Below are positions 8,097 to 16,161 of a stretch of 50,905 nt of DNA, piece after piece; position 1 is the first letter of the stretch; each line of letters begins with the position of its first letter. The position numbers were made by a program, and so were the translations under genes. Source of the stretch: Geminicoccus sp035556675 (GTDB lineage: Bacteria > Pseudomonadota > Alphaproteobacteria > Geminicoccales > Geminicoccaceae); the NCBI RefSeq assembly GCF_035556675.1, contig NZ_DATMFZ010000378.1, forward strand, positions 1 to 50,905, given 5' to 3'. The notes beneath the pieces are model-generated. The model searched no databases and had not been told where the DNA came from. It worked only from the letters and a program-made list of their open reading frames with translations.

Positions 8097-8921
8097 TCAG
8101 CCGGGTCGCCGAGCGATGTAGGTGACGAAGTTGGAGCCGGCGAAGAAGGCGCCGTTTTCCGAGGCCTGGAACTGGTCGTCGACGTAAGCCTGTACCTCGT
8201 CCGCCGTAGCCACACCGGCCCTTGTCAGGAAGACAGGAAAGGTGCGCAGGGAGCCCAGGAAGAAGTCACCCCTGCCGACCTCGTTGAGCACGTAGGTGCG
8301 CCAGTCGACGAGGTCGAGGCCAAGGTGGCGGAAGACGCGCGGCAGGGTCCGCATCACCCGCGGGTTGGCGATCATGGCGCGGATGATCCGCTCGTCCCAC
8401 AGGCGGCCCTGTTCCGGGTCGAGGGTGCCGAAGGTGTAAGTGGCGTAGTCGCCGTCGAAGACGACCAGCGTGCCGCCCGGCCGCAGCACCCGCCGGGCCT
8501 CCGCCATCACCCGGTCCGGCGCATCGACATGGCTGATCACGGTGTGGGCGATGACGAGGTCGAAGCATGCATCGGCGGCATCGATCGCATGCGCGTCACC
8601 CACCTTCCAGACAATCCGGTCATCTACTCCCTCTTCCACGGCTTTGCGCTGTCCCACCGCGACGAGCTGCTTGCTGAGTTCCAGAGCGGTGATGACCCCG
8701 CCAAAGCCCGGACGCCGGATGATCTCGCGCACCTCGACCCCGGTTCCCGCCCCGATCACGAGCACCTTATCTGTTGCCTTGAGATCGAGCCGGTCGAGAT
8801 AGTCGTGGAGCATGCTCATGTAGCGCGAGCTGGCGCGGCGTCCCTCCAGCCGAACCGCCATCGCCTCGACCACTTCCGGCTCGAGTTCATGAGTGCGGCC
8901 ATAGATATCGATGTTCGGCAT
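8097..8921 (-). CDS. Class I SAM-dependent methyltransferase
   Basis: A 274-residue protein. The SAM-binding Rossmann motif I is VLVIGAGTGVEV (about residues 53-64). An acidic residue ends the second strand (ITALELS). VGDAHAIDAAD and the post-motif RVLRPGGTLVVFDGDY are also present. These place it in the Methyltransf_11/25 group. ATG 8921 has AGGAG eight bases upstream. The longer open frame to 9029 has no such site. It is a single-gene unit facing left. Neighbouring polysaccharide relics make a role in glycan or lipid modification possible, but the substrate cannot be predicted. Confidence 0.85.
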   Translation of the reverse strand: MPNIDIYGRTHELEPEVVEAMAVRLEGRRASSRYMSMLHDYLDRLDLKATDKVLVIGAGTGVEVREIIRRPGFGGVITALELSKQLVAVGQRKAVEEGVDDRIVWKVGDAHAIDAADACFDLVIAHTVISHVDAPDRVMAEARRVLRPGGTLVVFDGDYATYTFGTLDPEQGRLWDERIIRAMIANPRVMRTLPRVFRHLGLDLVDWRTYVLNEVGRGDFFLGSLRTFPVFLTRAGVATADEVQAYVDDQFQASENGAFFAGSNFVTYIARRPG

Positions 8922-9091
8922 GATGGCTCCTGCGGATAGCAGACCGCCATCAGTCTTCTGGGCGCAGCGGCGGGTCCTGGTCTGCATGATCCATCGCATT
9001 TCCGGAACGCGCCAGTGTGGATTGATCATCGTCTAGGTGCTGCCGGGGCGTCCTGTGGGGCCACGAGGCTGAGGGCAGCTTTGCCCGTTAG

Positions 9092-9250
9092 CTCCTGATC
9101 ATTCTTCCCATCTGGGTGGCGATGGGTACACCGGCCGTCGGCCTCGTCTACAGCCCGAAGTTCCATGGGGTGATGGCGCTGTTCGGCGAGCCCAGCGCCT
9201 GCACCGACGTCCCCGACTTGGTTCACCTGGAACGAGGCCAGTGCGCTCAC
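9092..9250 (+). pseudogene. Remnant of a polysaccharide pyruvyl transferase
   Basis: A short frame without a proper start contains VAMGTPAVGLVYSPKFHGVM then ALFGEPSACTDVPDL. This resembles the conserved sugar-binding end of polysaccharide pyruvyl transferases (GVPALGLAYSPKFHG...FG...C.DL). An in-frame stop at 9089 and the loss of resemblance after about 9240 show that most of the gene is missing. The next gene downstream is CapK-like, also a polysaccharide-cluster family. This supports the reading as a deleted exopolysaccharide locus. The remainder of 8922-9424 holds nothing I recognise. Confidence 0.45.
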
Positions 9251-9424
9251 GCCCCGTCTCCACGCTGCGGTCTGGGGCCTCTAGCACCCGACGCAGGCGA
9301 TAGCGGTGATGGTGGCGCGCAACGTTTCGCTCCTGACCATGTTCGACGGCAAGCAGGAGAGCAGCTGCATCTTTCCGCAACGAGAGTTGCCCGCTAGAGA
9401 GGCCTGCAGCGCAAGACGGGAAGG

Positions 9425-10702
9425 TTGGGTGGGCAGGCGACCTTGACGATCGTGCGCTCGTTGCTGTCCGCAGGTGAACTTTGCCGCGCCCGGGGTCTCG
9501 GGCCGGAGGCGTTGCGGCATCTGCAGAGTGCCAAGCTGCGGCGCATCGTGGAGCATGCATTCGCGACTGTTCCCTTCTACCGGCGGCTCTGGACGCGCTA
9601 TGGGCTTCGTCCTGACCATGTGCAAACCGTCGACGACCTCCACCGCCTTCCCGTGGTCGACAAGAGCGAGCTGCAGGCGACGCCCGTGCCGTCGCGCCTG
9701 AGCGCCAGCTTCGACCGTTCAAGCTTGCTCGAGCTGCGAACCAGCGGCTCGACCGGGCGGCCGATGACGCTGTTCCGCGACCGGGACTTCGCGAGCCACC
9801 AGAGGCTCGTGTTCCTGAGGGCACTGCTGGCGGCGGGCCTGCGCCCCTGGCACCGGCTGTTGCTGGTGACGGGTGAGAATGACAGCAAACGTGCGGGGCC
9901 GCCTGGCTGGCGCTACGTGTCGAGCGAGGCACCCGTTGAGACCGTGCTCGCCGCCATGCGGGCGCATCGCCCCCATATGGTCTATGGCTTCCTCACCCCG
10001 CTGCGGCATCTGGCCGAGGCGGTCCGCGAGCGTGGCCGCCCGTCTCCGCTGCGGGCAGTCGTAAGCACCGCCGAGACTTTGGACAACGCCACCCGCACCA
10101 TGCTTGAGGAGGCCTTCGGAGCCGAAGTCTTCGACATCTACGGCTGCACCGAGGTCGGGCCCGTGGCCTGGGAGTGCAGCGCGCACGACGGCTACCACCT
10201 CGCGGCCGAGACGACGATCGTCGAGTGCCTTCCACAGGAGGCTGGTGAGCTCTGCGCCGTCGTGCTCACGAGCCTCGATCTGCGCGCGATGCCGCTGATC
10301 CGCTATGCCTTGGGCGACCTCGCATCGCTCAAGGTGGGACCACCCTGCCGTTGCGGCTGTCGGCTGCCCAGGCTGGACCGCATCGAGGGCAGGATCGCCG
10401 ACTGCGTCCGGCTGCGCGACGGACGCGTACGCTCGCCTTATCACCTGACGCTGGCGCTCGAGCAGGTGGAAGGTCTGGTCCGTTACCAGGTCGTGCAGAC
10501 TGATCTGGAACGGTTCCTGGTGCGGGCCCAGGGCGGGGCGGAGCCGCAGATCGGGCAGCGGATCGCGGCGGCGCTCCGCCGCGAGGTGGGTGCCGCTGCT
10601 AACATCGAGGTCCGCTGGGAGGCCAATCTGGAACCGCCGCGCGGCCACAAGTTCCGGGTCGTGGAGTGCCGCCTGCCGACAGGGGCCGTGTATGCATCCT
10701 GA
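9425..10702 (+). CDS. CapK/PaaK-like adenylate-forming enzyme (phenylacetate-CoA ligase family)
   Basis: A 425-residue protein of the AMP-forming PaaK/CapK group. Visible motifs are the phosphate loop LRTSGSTGRPM (about residues 102-112), the adenine motif DIYGCTEVGPVAWEC (about 237-251) and the YALGDLASL motif with its aspartate. Pairs of Cys (CRCGCRLPRLDRIEGR) follow, as in PaaK. CapK homologues occur in capsule and exopolysaccharide loci, where their reaction is poorly defined. A pyruvyltransferase relic just upstream fits that setting. The start is uncertain: TTG 9425 is the first in-frame start, and further TTG codons follow within 40 bases. No ATG precedes the family-like sequence. Confidence 0.8.
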   Translation: MGGQATLTIVRSLLSAGELCRARGLGPEALRHLQSAKLRRIVEHAFATVPFYRRLWTRYGLRPDHVQTVDDLHRLPVVDKSELQATPVPSRLSASFDRSSLLELRTSGSTGRPMTLFRDRDFASHQRLVFLRALLAAGLRPWHRLLLVTGENDSKRAGPPGWRYVSSEAPVETVLAAMRAHRPHMVYGFLTPLRHLAEAVRERGRPSPLRAVVSTAETLDNATRTMLEEAFGAEVFDIYGCTEVGPVAWECSAHDGYHLAAETTIVECLPQEAGELCAVVLTSLDLRAMPLIRYALGDLASLKVGPPCRCGCRLPRLDRIEGRIADCVRLRDGRVRSPYHLTLALEQVEGLVRYQVVQTDLERFLVRAQGGAEPQIGQRIAAALRREVGAAANIEVRWEANLEPPRGHKFRVVECRLPTGAVYAS

Positions 10703-10769
10703 ACCTCACCTGCGAGCGGCGCCGCGGGCGTCAGTTCCTCGCCGAGGCGATGGTCCGGGAGCGTGCCCC

Positions 10770-11189
10770 ATGTCGGCCGACGTGGGGGCTCGGGTCGAGA
10801 TCCCGGCACAGGAGCAGCGGCTGGCTGAGCTGCGGGAGCGGCTCGCTTGGGAGCAGGGCACAGCCGAAGCTGAGCGCCAGCGCGACGAGGAGGCACGGCA
10901 GGAAGTCGTCAAGGGTCTGGTCGAGGCGCGGGTCGCTGCGGTGGCCAAGGTGGCGGCGGCGATCACGGCTCTAGTTGTCGTCGCTGACATCGATCTCCTG
11001 CATCCGTGCCTCAATCTCGGCGCGCAGCGCAGGGGCCTCTCCGTCCGGACAGTCGATGATGGCCAGCTCCAGCCCCGGCGCGATCCGGCCCCTGCGCAGC
11101 GCCGAGGCCACGCCAAACAGCAGCTCCGGCCGCGACAGGGCATCGATGCGCAGCACCTCCTGCAGGCGCGGCGGGGCGCGCCGGATTAA
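10770..11189 (+). CDS. Hypothetical protein with an N-terminal coiled coil, possibly truncated
   Basis: ATG 10770 has GGGAG eight bases upstream. Residues 12-67 form a strongly charged helix (QEQRLAELRERLAWEQ, then RQRDEEARQEVVKGL) ending in an Ala/Val run. After about position 10970 the composition changes to Gln/Arg/Pro-rich sequence and the opposite strand becomes protein-like. The original gene may therefore have been truncated near 10970. No family recognised. Confidence 0.3.
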   Translation: MSADVGARVEIPAQEQRLAELRERLAWEQGTAEAERQRDEEARQEVVKGLVEARVAAVAKVAAAITALVVVADIDLLHPCLNLGAQRRGLSVRTVDDGQLQPRRDPAPAQRRGHAKQQLRPRQGIDAQHLLQARRGAPD

Positions 11190-11297
11190 ATTGGTGGCCC
11201 GTCGTCCTTGTGGACCAAGTGGCTCGCTAGCCCGACATGTCGTGACGCTATCAAGGCCGGTCAGAGTGATTCGGGCGGCCTTGTTCGTTGCCGCCAT
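10971..11297 (-). CDS. Hypothetical protein, 108 residues
   Basis: The C-terminal half looks like a genuine soluble protein (LLFGVASALRRGRIAPGLEL, acidic tail EIDVSDDN). I cannot place it in a family. The N-terminal 30 residues look non-native and no ribosome binding site is seen at ATG 11297, so this may be the tail of a gene broken upstream. It overlaps the end of the plus-strand frame at 10770, so at most one of the two is real in the overlap. It lies directly beside the 3' end of the tRNA-Thr gene. Confidence 0.25.
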   Translation of the reverse strand: MAATNKAARITLTGLDSVTTCRASEPLGPQGRRATNLIRRAPPRLQEVLRIDALSRPELLFGVASALRRGRIAPGLELAIIDCPDGEAPALRAEIEARMQEIDVSDDN

Positions 11298-11383
11298 ATG
11301 CCCGCCATTCTTGCTGGTGACGACATGGTGCCGACACGGCGAGAGCTGCGGGAAGGGGACCTGGGCTAAACCCTTGAGAAAGC

Positions 11384-11459
11384 TGGTGCCGCCTGGGTGA
11401 CTCGAACACCCGACCTACGCATTACGAATGCGCCGCTCTACCAACTGAGCTAAGGCGGC
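11384..11459 (-). tRNA. tRNA-Thr(CGT)
   Basis: The minus strand gives a 76-base cloverleaf. The acceptor is GCCGCCT paired with AGGCGGC. The D arm is TAGCTCAGTTGGTAGAGC, the anticodon loop is TTCGTAA (anticodon CGT, threonine ACG), the T loop is TTCGAGT, discriminator A, and CCA is encoded. The 3' end faces the accessory region to the left, so it could have served as an integration site. No duplicated 3' segment was found within the window. Confidence 0.95.
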
Positions 11460-11537
11460 CCCGGCACGGCGGTTGGTAGACGGCGGCGGGGGCAGCGTCA
11501 ATCCTTCTGACGGCCTTCCGACAGGTGCCGGACGCGG

Positions 11538-12905
11538 TCAGGTGGCCGGCTGGATCCGGTCGGACTCGCTCAGGATCAGCATGGGGCCGGGCGGCTCGGA
11601 CAGGCCGGCCAGGGCCGACACCTTGGGTGGGGTGGTCCAGCGCAGGGTGTCGAACTGGCCGTTCGGGCCGAACGCCTGCCACTGGGCCAGGACCGCACCG
11701 GTGCCCTCGCAGACCCAGGCCGGGTCGGGTGCTGCGTCGACCGCCCGGGTCAGCCATTCCTGGACCCGCTCGGCCGAGGCGCCGGAGGCGCGCTCGACCT
11801 CGGCCATCAGGCGGAACACCCGGGCAGTGGGCTCGAGCTGCAGGGCGCGCTCCAGGAGCTCGCGCGCCCGGTTCCAGTCCTGCGCGTTGATCGCCAGCTC
11901 GGCCAGCGAGACATGGGCCTCGACATGGTTGGGCTGCAGGTCGAGCAGGCGCTGGCAGCGGCTGAGCTTCTCCGCCGGCGTCTCGTTCGGGACCAGGCCG
12001 GCATAGGCCTGCGCGATCAGCGGGTGGGGGCCTGCCCCCCAGCTGCGCTCCAGGATCTTGCGCGCCTCCGCGGACTTGCCCAGCCGGCGCGCCACGTCGG
12101 AGGTGACCAGGGCCGCCGGCACGAAGCCAGGCTGTAGGTCGGTGGCCTTGCGGCCCTCGCGGATCGCCTCGCGCAGCTTGTCGTGCTCCACCGCGTCCAC
12201 CGCCAGCATGTGCAGGAGCACGGCGCGGCGCCTTGTGATCAGCGCCGGCTCGAGCAGGCGCAGGCGCTGCATGTCCTCCAGCATGGTGATGGCGTCGCGC
12301 CAGCGCCCGGTGCGGGTGAACAGGTCGAAGGAGGTCTGGATCACCCAGGGAGCGGCGGCATGCTTGCGCCGGGCGAGGCCCAGATAGTCCAGCGCCTCGT
12401 CGTAGTTCTGCCGGCGCATGGCACTGGTCAGGAGGCCGCGGATCGCCAGCAGCTCGGTGGCCGGGTCGTCCAGCATCTCCTTGTACTGCTCCTCGGCCAC
12501 GTCCTCGCGCCCTTCCAGGAGTGCTGTCTGCGCGGTGAGCACCCGTACCGCCGGGTTGGTCGGGATCAGCTTCATCGCTTGGCGGGCATGGCCGCGCAGC
12601 CCGGAAGGATCGCCGGCCGCCGCCGCGACCAGCCCCATGGACAGCTCCTGCCAGCCGCGCAGCTCGCGCGAGCGCCGGCGCCAGCCGCGATAGCGGCCGG
12701 GCGCATGGGTCAGCCAGCGATAGAGCTCGATCAGGATCGCCAGCACCAGTGCCGCGATGGCGATCCCCAGCACGAGCATGCCCAGCCGCATCTCGATCAC
12801 GGCGTCGCCGATGTCGATCGTGGCGCTGCCGGGATGGTCGGCCAGCCAGGCGGCACCCGATGCGATCAGGAGGGCGACGACGAGAAAGATGAGCAGGCGG
12901 ACCAT
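11538..12905 (-). CDS. hemY: HemY-like membrane protein with tetratricopeptide repeats
   Basis: A 455-residue protein of the HemY_N family (proteobacterial HemY, not the unrelated protoporphyrinogen oxidase of Bacillus). Two N-terminal membrane helices (about residues 2-20 and 42-64) precede a TPR array: GDPSGLRGHARQAMKLIPTN, NYDEALDYLGLARR, NHVEAHVSLAELAI. It is the last gene of hemC-hemD-mitofilin-hemY, a typical alphaproteobacterial order. The protein is thought to organise membrane-associated steps of heme supply; the exact activity is not settled. The start is ATG 12905. The open frame extends upstream but enters the neighbouring gene's end. Confidence 0.88.
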   Translation of the reverse strand: MVRLLIFLVVALLIASGAAWLADHPGSATIDIGDAVIEMRLGMLVLGIAIAALVLAILIELYRWLTHAPGRYRGWRRRSRELRGWQELSMGLVAAAAGDPSGLRGHARQAMKLIPTNPAVRVLTAQTALLEGREDVAEEQYKEMLDDPATELLAIRGLLTSAMRRQNYDEALDYLGLARRKHAAAPWVIQTSFDLFTRTGRWRDAITMLEDMQRLRLLEPALITRRRAVLLHMLAVDAVEHDKLREAIREGRKATDLQPGFVPAALVTSDVARRLGKSAEARKILERSWGAGPHPLIAQAYAGLVPNETPAEKLSRCQRLLDLQPNHVEAHVSLAELAINAQDWNRARELLERALQLEPTARVFRLMAEVERASGASAERVQEWLTRAVDAAPDPAWVCEGTGAVLAQWQAFGPNGQFDTLRWTTPPKVSALAGLSEPPGPMLILSESDRIQPAT

Positions 12906-12966
12906 GGGACGCTTTTTCTTCGGTGCGACGGAGGCGGCAAGGGGAAGGGCTGCCCGGATGGGCTGG

Positions 12967-14370
12967 TCAGCTCGGCCGCACCAGCAGCTCGCCCAGATGT
13001 TGGCGCAGCAGTTCCGCGGCCGCCTCGGCGTCGGCACGCGCCTTCGCCCGCTGCAGCCAGGCCGCCACCTCCGGCTGGTCCTTGTCGCCGCGCGCCTCGA
13101 CCGCCGCGATGGCGCCGGCGAGGTCGCCGGCGGCCAGCTTCTGCTGGGCGCCGTTGTCCTGGCCGTCCTCGCCGCCGTTCATCACCGTGCCGTCGCGCCG
13201 CTTGACCGTGACCAGGCCCAGAATGTTGCTGCGGGTCTGCTCCACCCAGTCGTCCGAGCTGGCGGTGACCGCCACCCGGTCCAGTTCGCCCAGCTGCTCC
13301 AGGAGGGCAGCCCGGGTCGGCACGCCGGTGGCAGCGCTCGGGCGCAGCTTGTCGGCCGCCTGGGCGATGGTCGGGTCGGTGGCCGCGGTCTTCTCCAGCA
13401 CCGCCTGGGCGGTCGGGAAGGCGGAGCCATCCGCCAGCGCGTCGTTCAGCTCGCTCAGCGCCAGCGCGGTCGCGGCGCCGCGCCCGTCCTGGGCCAGCCG
13501 CTCGTCCACCCGCTGCTCCAGGGCACCGATCTTGTCGCCGACCGCGGCGATGCCGAGCTGCGCCTTGCTCGCCAGGTCGCTGGCACCTGCCTCCAGCGCC
13601 GCGATCTGGCTGGCCTGACTGGCCAAGGTCGACTGCAGGGAGGACAGGGTCGCCTCGGCCTGATTCAGGTCGGCGAACTTGGCGCTCATCGCGGTCTCGG
13701 CCGCGGTCATCCGGTCGGCCAGCGCCTGGGCGCGCTCGGTGGCGCGTCGGTCGGCCTCGGCCTGGGCGGTGGTCAGCGTGTCGACCCGCCGCAAGGTGGC
13801 GTCCGTGGTGCTGGTCGCCTCGCTCACCCGCGCGGCCAGCTGCTCGCCGAACGCCCGCAGGTCCTGGACATCCTTGGTCGCGTTCTCGACCTGCGCCTGG
13901 AGCGGCCCCAGATCCGGCACCTCGGGCACCGGGCGCGCCTCCAGTTCCGCGACCTTGCTGGCCAGCTCCTGCTGGGCGCTCTGCAGCGTGCCGACGGTAC
14001 CTTCCTGCTGCTGGGCCTGGCCGGTCGCCTGGTCCAGCCTGCCGCCAAGCTCGGCCACGCTCGCCTGCACCGCATCGATCTGCTGGGTCAGCTCCTGCGC
14101 CCGGTCGTCCAGGCCGGCCATGGTGTCAGTGCGCTGCTCCAGCGCCACGATGCGCTGCTCCACCTCATCCGATGGCCGCAGCTCCGCCACGGCGGCGTCG
14201 ATCCGGCCCTGCACATAGTCCGGCAGGAACAGGAAGCCGCCCACCAGCACCAGCGCGCCGCCGATCACGCCGCCCACCAGCGCCGCCGTCAGCCGCCGGT
14301 AGCCGCCGGGCCTGGAGGCTGCCGCTCCGGGCTTCATCTCCTCGGCGGTGCTGTCGATCACGTCGGCCAT
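12967..14370 (-). CDS. Mitofilin/Mic60-like inner membrane protein (COG4223)
   Basis: A 467-residue protein with a short cytoplasmic N-terminus, one membrane helix (about residues 30-50, ALVGGVIGGALVLVGGFLFL), a long Gln/Ala/Glu-rich coiled coil (about 60-300) and a C-terminal domain (about 330-460) where the mitofilin signature is expected. In alphaproteobacteria this gene sits in the heme operon and is the homologue of mitochondrial Mic60. It shapes intracytoplasmic membranes and links inner to outer membrane. Family assignment comes from architecture plus gene order between hemD and hemY. It starts at ATG 14370, 119 bp after hemD. Confidence 0.82.
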   Translation of the reverse strand: MADVIDSTAEEMKPGAAASRPGGYRRLTAALVGGVIGGALVLVGGFLFLPDYVQGRIDAAVAELRPSDEVEQRIVALEQRTDTMAGLDDRAQELTQQIDAVQASVAELGGRLDQATGQAQQQEGTVGTLQSAQQELASKVAELEARPVPEVPDLGPLQAQVENATKDVQDLRAFGEQLAARVSEATSTTDATLRRVDTLTTAQAEADRRATERAQALADRMTAAETAMSAKFADLNQAEATLSSLQSTLASQASQIAALEAGASDLASKAQLGIAAVGDKIGALEQRVDERLAQDGRGAATALALSELNDALADGSAFPTAQAVLEKTAATDPTIAQAADKLRPSAATGVPTRAALLEQLGELDRVAVTASSDDWVEQTRSNILGLVTVKRRDGTVMNGGEDGQDNGAQQKLAAGDLAGAIAAVEARGDKDQPEVAAWLQRAKARADAEAAAELLRQHLGELLVRPS

Positions 14371-14489
14371 GTTTCTTCCCGGGGCGTCGATAGTCGAAAG
14401 GCTGCTCGATCATGCGATGAACGGGCACTGGATGCATGCCGTTCCTGCCTCGAGGCGGCGGGGACGCCGCTCAAGGCAGGATGGGGCTA

Positions 14490-15197
14490 TCACTCGGGGG
14501 CTGGGGCTTCAAGCAGGTCGAGCAGGGCCGCTTCCTCGGGCCGCGTGGCTACCCGGACACGCCGCAGCCGCCCGGCGGGCAGGGCGGCCGCGACATTGGC
14601 CGAAAGGCACAGCGCCTCGGTGCGGGACAGGTCCAGGTCCTGGCTGAGTGCCGCGAACAGGCTGGCGGTGCGCGGCGAGAACAGGAGCACGGCCTGGACC
14701 GCCCCTTGGGCCAGCGCCTGCCGGGTCTCCGCCATGAGGCCGGCTGCCGGCAAGGCGCGGTAGACGATCCGCTGGATCAGGGTGAAGCCGGCTGCCTCCA
14801 GCCCGGCCTTCAGCTCCGGGCGATGTTCCGCGCCGGCCAGGTGCAGGAGTGCCCCGTCCACCGGCCTGAGCGTGGCCGTGAGCTGCCGGGCCATGCCCAC
14901 GGCATCTCCGGGCCCGGCGAACACGGGTGCCGTGGTCAGCGTGCAGGCCGCACGCGCAGTGGCCTCGCCCACACAATGGACCGGCAGCGGGCGCGGCAGG
15001 GCTGCCAGTGCCGGTGCGGCATGACGGCTGGTCAGCAGCACCGCCTGGACCCCCGCCAGGTCGGGCAGGCTGACCGGCAGTGGCCGGATCTCCAGCAGCG
15101 GGTCGATCAGGGTCCGCCAGCCTTCGGCCTGCAGGAGCGCTGCCAGCCGCACCGAATCCGCGCGCGGCCGGGTCAGCAGCAGGCAGGGACCGTTCAT
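14490..15197 (-). CDS. hemD: Uroporphyrinogen-III synthase
   Basis: A 235-residue protein of the poorly conserved HemD family. It begins LLLTRPRADSVRLAALLQ, as such enzymes usually do, and has the later segment FSPRTASLFAAL, matching the conserved FTSPSxVxxF-like region. HemD cyclises hydroxymethylbilane with inversion of ring D to give uroporphyrinogen III. Its ATG overlaps the hemC stop (ATGA at 15194-15197), which indicates translational coupling with the enzyme that makes its unstable substrate. Confidence 0.9.
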   Translation of the reverse strand: MNGPCLLLTRPRADSVRLAALLQAEGWRTLIDPLLEIRPLPVSLPDLAGVQAVLLTSRHAAPALAALPRPLPVHCVGEATARAACTLTTAPVFAGPGDAVGMARQLTATLRPVDGALLHLAGAEHRPELKAGLEAAGFTLIQRIVYRALPAAGLMAETRQALAQGAVQAVLLFSPRTASLFAALSQDLDLSRTEALCLSANVAAALPAGRLRRVRVATRPEEAALLDLLEAPAPE

Positions 15198-16105
15198 GCC
15201 TGCTGCCGGGCCAGGAGCTCCTGGCCGACCTCGTCGCCGAGCGTGAGGGGGTCGCTGCCTTCCGCACCCGCCCGCGCCACCCTTCTCCCGTCCGGCGAAG
15301 CGACCAGCCCGTCCAGCCGCAGCCGCCCGTCGGCCAGCTGCCGGGCCAGCCCCGCGATCGGCGTGCGGCAGGAGCCGTCCAGCACCTGGAGCATCGCCCG
15401 CTCGGCACGGATGCAGGCATGGGTGAGGGGATCATCCAGCTTCGCCAGCAGTTCCGCCACCCGCTGGTCGTCCAGGCGCGCCTCGATGCCGATCGCACCC
15501 TGGGCCACCGCCGGCAGCATGACGTCCGGCTCGAGCGGCACGGACGGGACGTCGTGCATCCCCATCCGGTCCAGCCCGGCCTTGGCCAGGAAGGTCGCGG
15601 CCACGTCGCCGCGCGCGAGCTTGGCCAGCCGGGTCTGCACGTTGCCGCGCAACGGCACGACCTGGAGGTCCGGGCGATGCGCCAGGAGCTGGGCCTGGCG
15701 GCGCAGGGAGGCCGTGCCGACCACCGCATCCGGCGGGATGCTTTCCAGGCCGCCATAGGGGCCGATCAGCAGGTCGCGCACGTCCGCGCGCGGCAGGACG
15801 GCCAGGATCGCCAGCCCGTCCGGCAGGACGGTCGGCATGTCCTTCATCGAGTGGACGGCGAGGTCGATCTCCTTGGCGTAGAGCGCCTCCTCGATCTCCT
15901 TGGTGAACAGGCCCTTGCCACCGAGCTCGGCCAGCGTGCGATCCTGGATCTTGTCGCCGGTGGTCTTGATCACCTTGATGGTGACGGCGTCCTCGATCGC
16001 CAGGTCCGGCCAGGCCTGGAACAGGGCAGCGCGCACGATCTCCGCCTGAGCGAGCGCCAGAGGCGAACCGCGCGTGCCGATATTGAGCCGGATCGGGCTG
16101 GTCAT
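15194..16105 (-). CDS. hemC: Porphobilinogen deaminase (hydroxymethylbilane synthase)
   Basis: A 303-residue enzyme that polymerises four porphobilinogens into hydroxymethylbilane. Visible motifs are IGTRGSPLALAQA at the N-terminus, HSMKDMPT (the conserved Asp of the active site lies in this lid region), GTASLRRQAQLL with substrate-binding arginines, PLRGNVQTRL, and the cofactor-binding Cys246 in DGSCRTPIAG, which carries the dipyrromethane. The start is ATG 16105 (MTSPIRLNIG). It is the first gene of the heme block and diverges from tsaD across 56 bp. Confidence 0.97.
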   Translation of the reverse strand: MTSPIRLNIGTRGSPLALAQAEIVRAALFQAWPDLAIEDAVTIKVIKTTGDKIQDRTLAELGGKGLFTKEIEEALYAKEIDLAVHSMKDMPTVLPDGLAILAVLPRADVRDLLIGPYGGLESIPPDAVVGTASLRRQAQLLAHRPDLQVVPLRGNVQTRLAKLARGDVAATFLAKAGLDRMGMHDVPSVPLEPDVMLPAVAQGAIGIEARLDDQRVAELLAKLDDPLTHACIRAERAMLQVLDGSCRTPIAGLARQLADGRLRLDGLVASPDGRRVARAGAEGSDPLTLGDEVGQELLARQQA

Positions 16106-16161
16106 GATCTCTTCTAGGACGTAACGGACGGCGCCTGAAGGCGTGGCTGGAGTGCTTCTCT

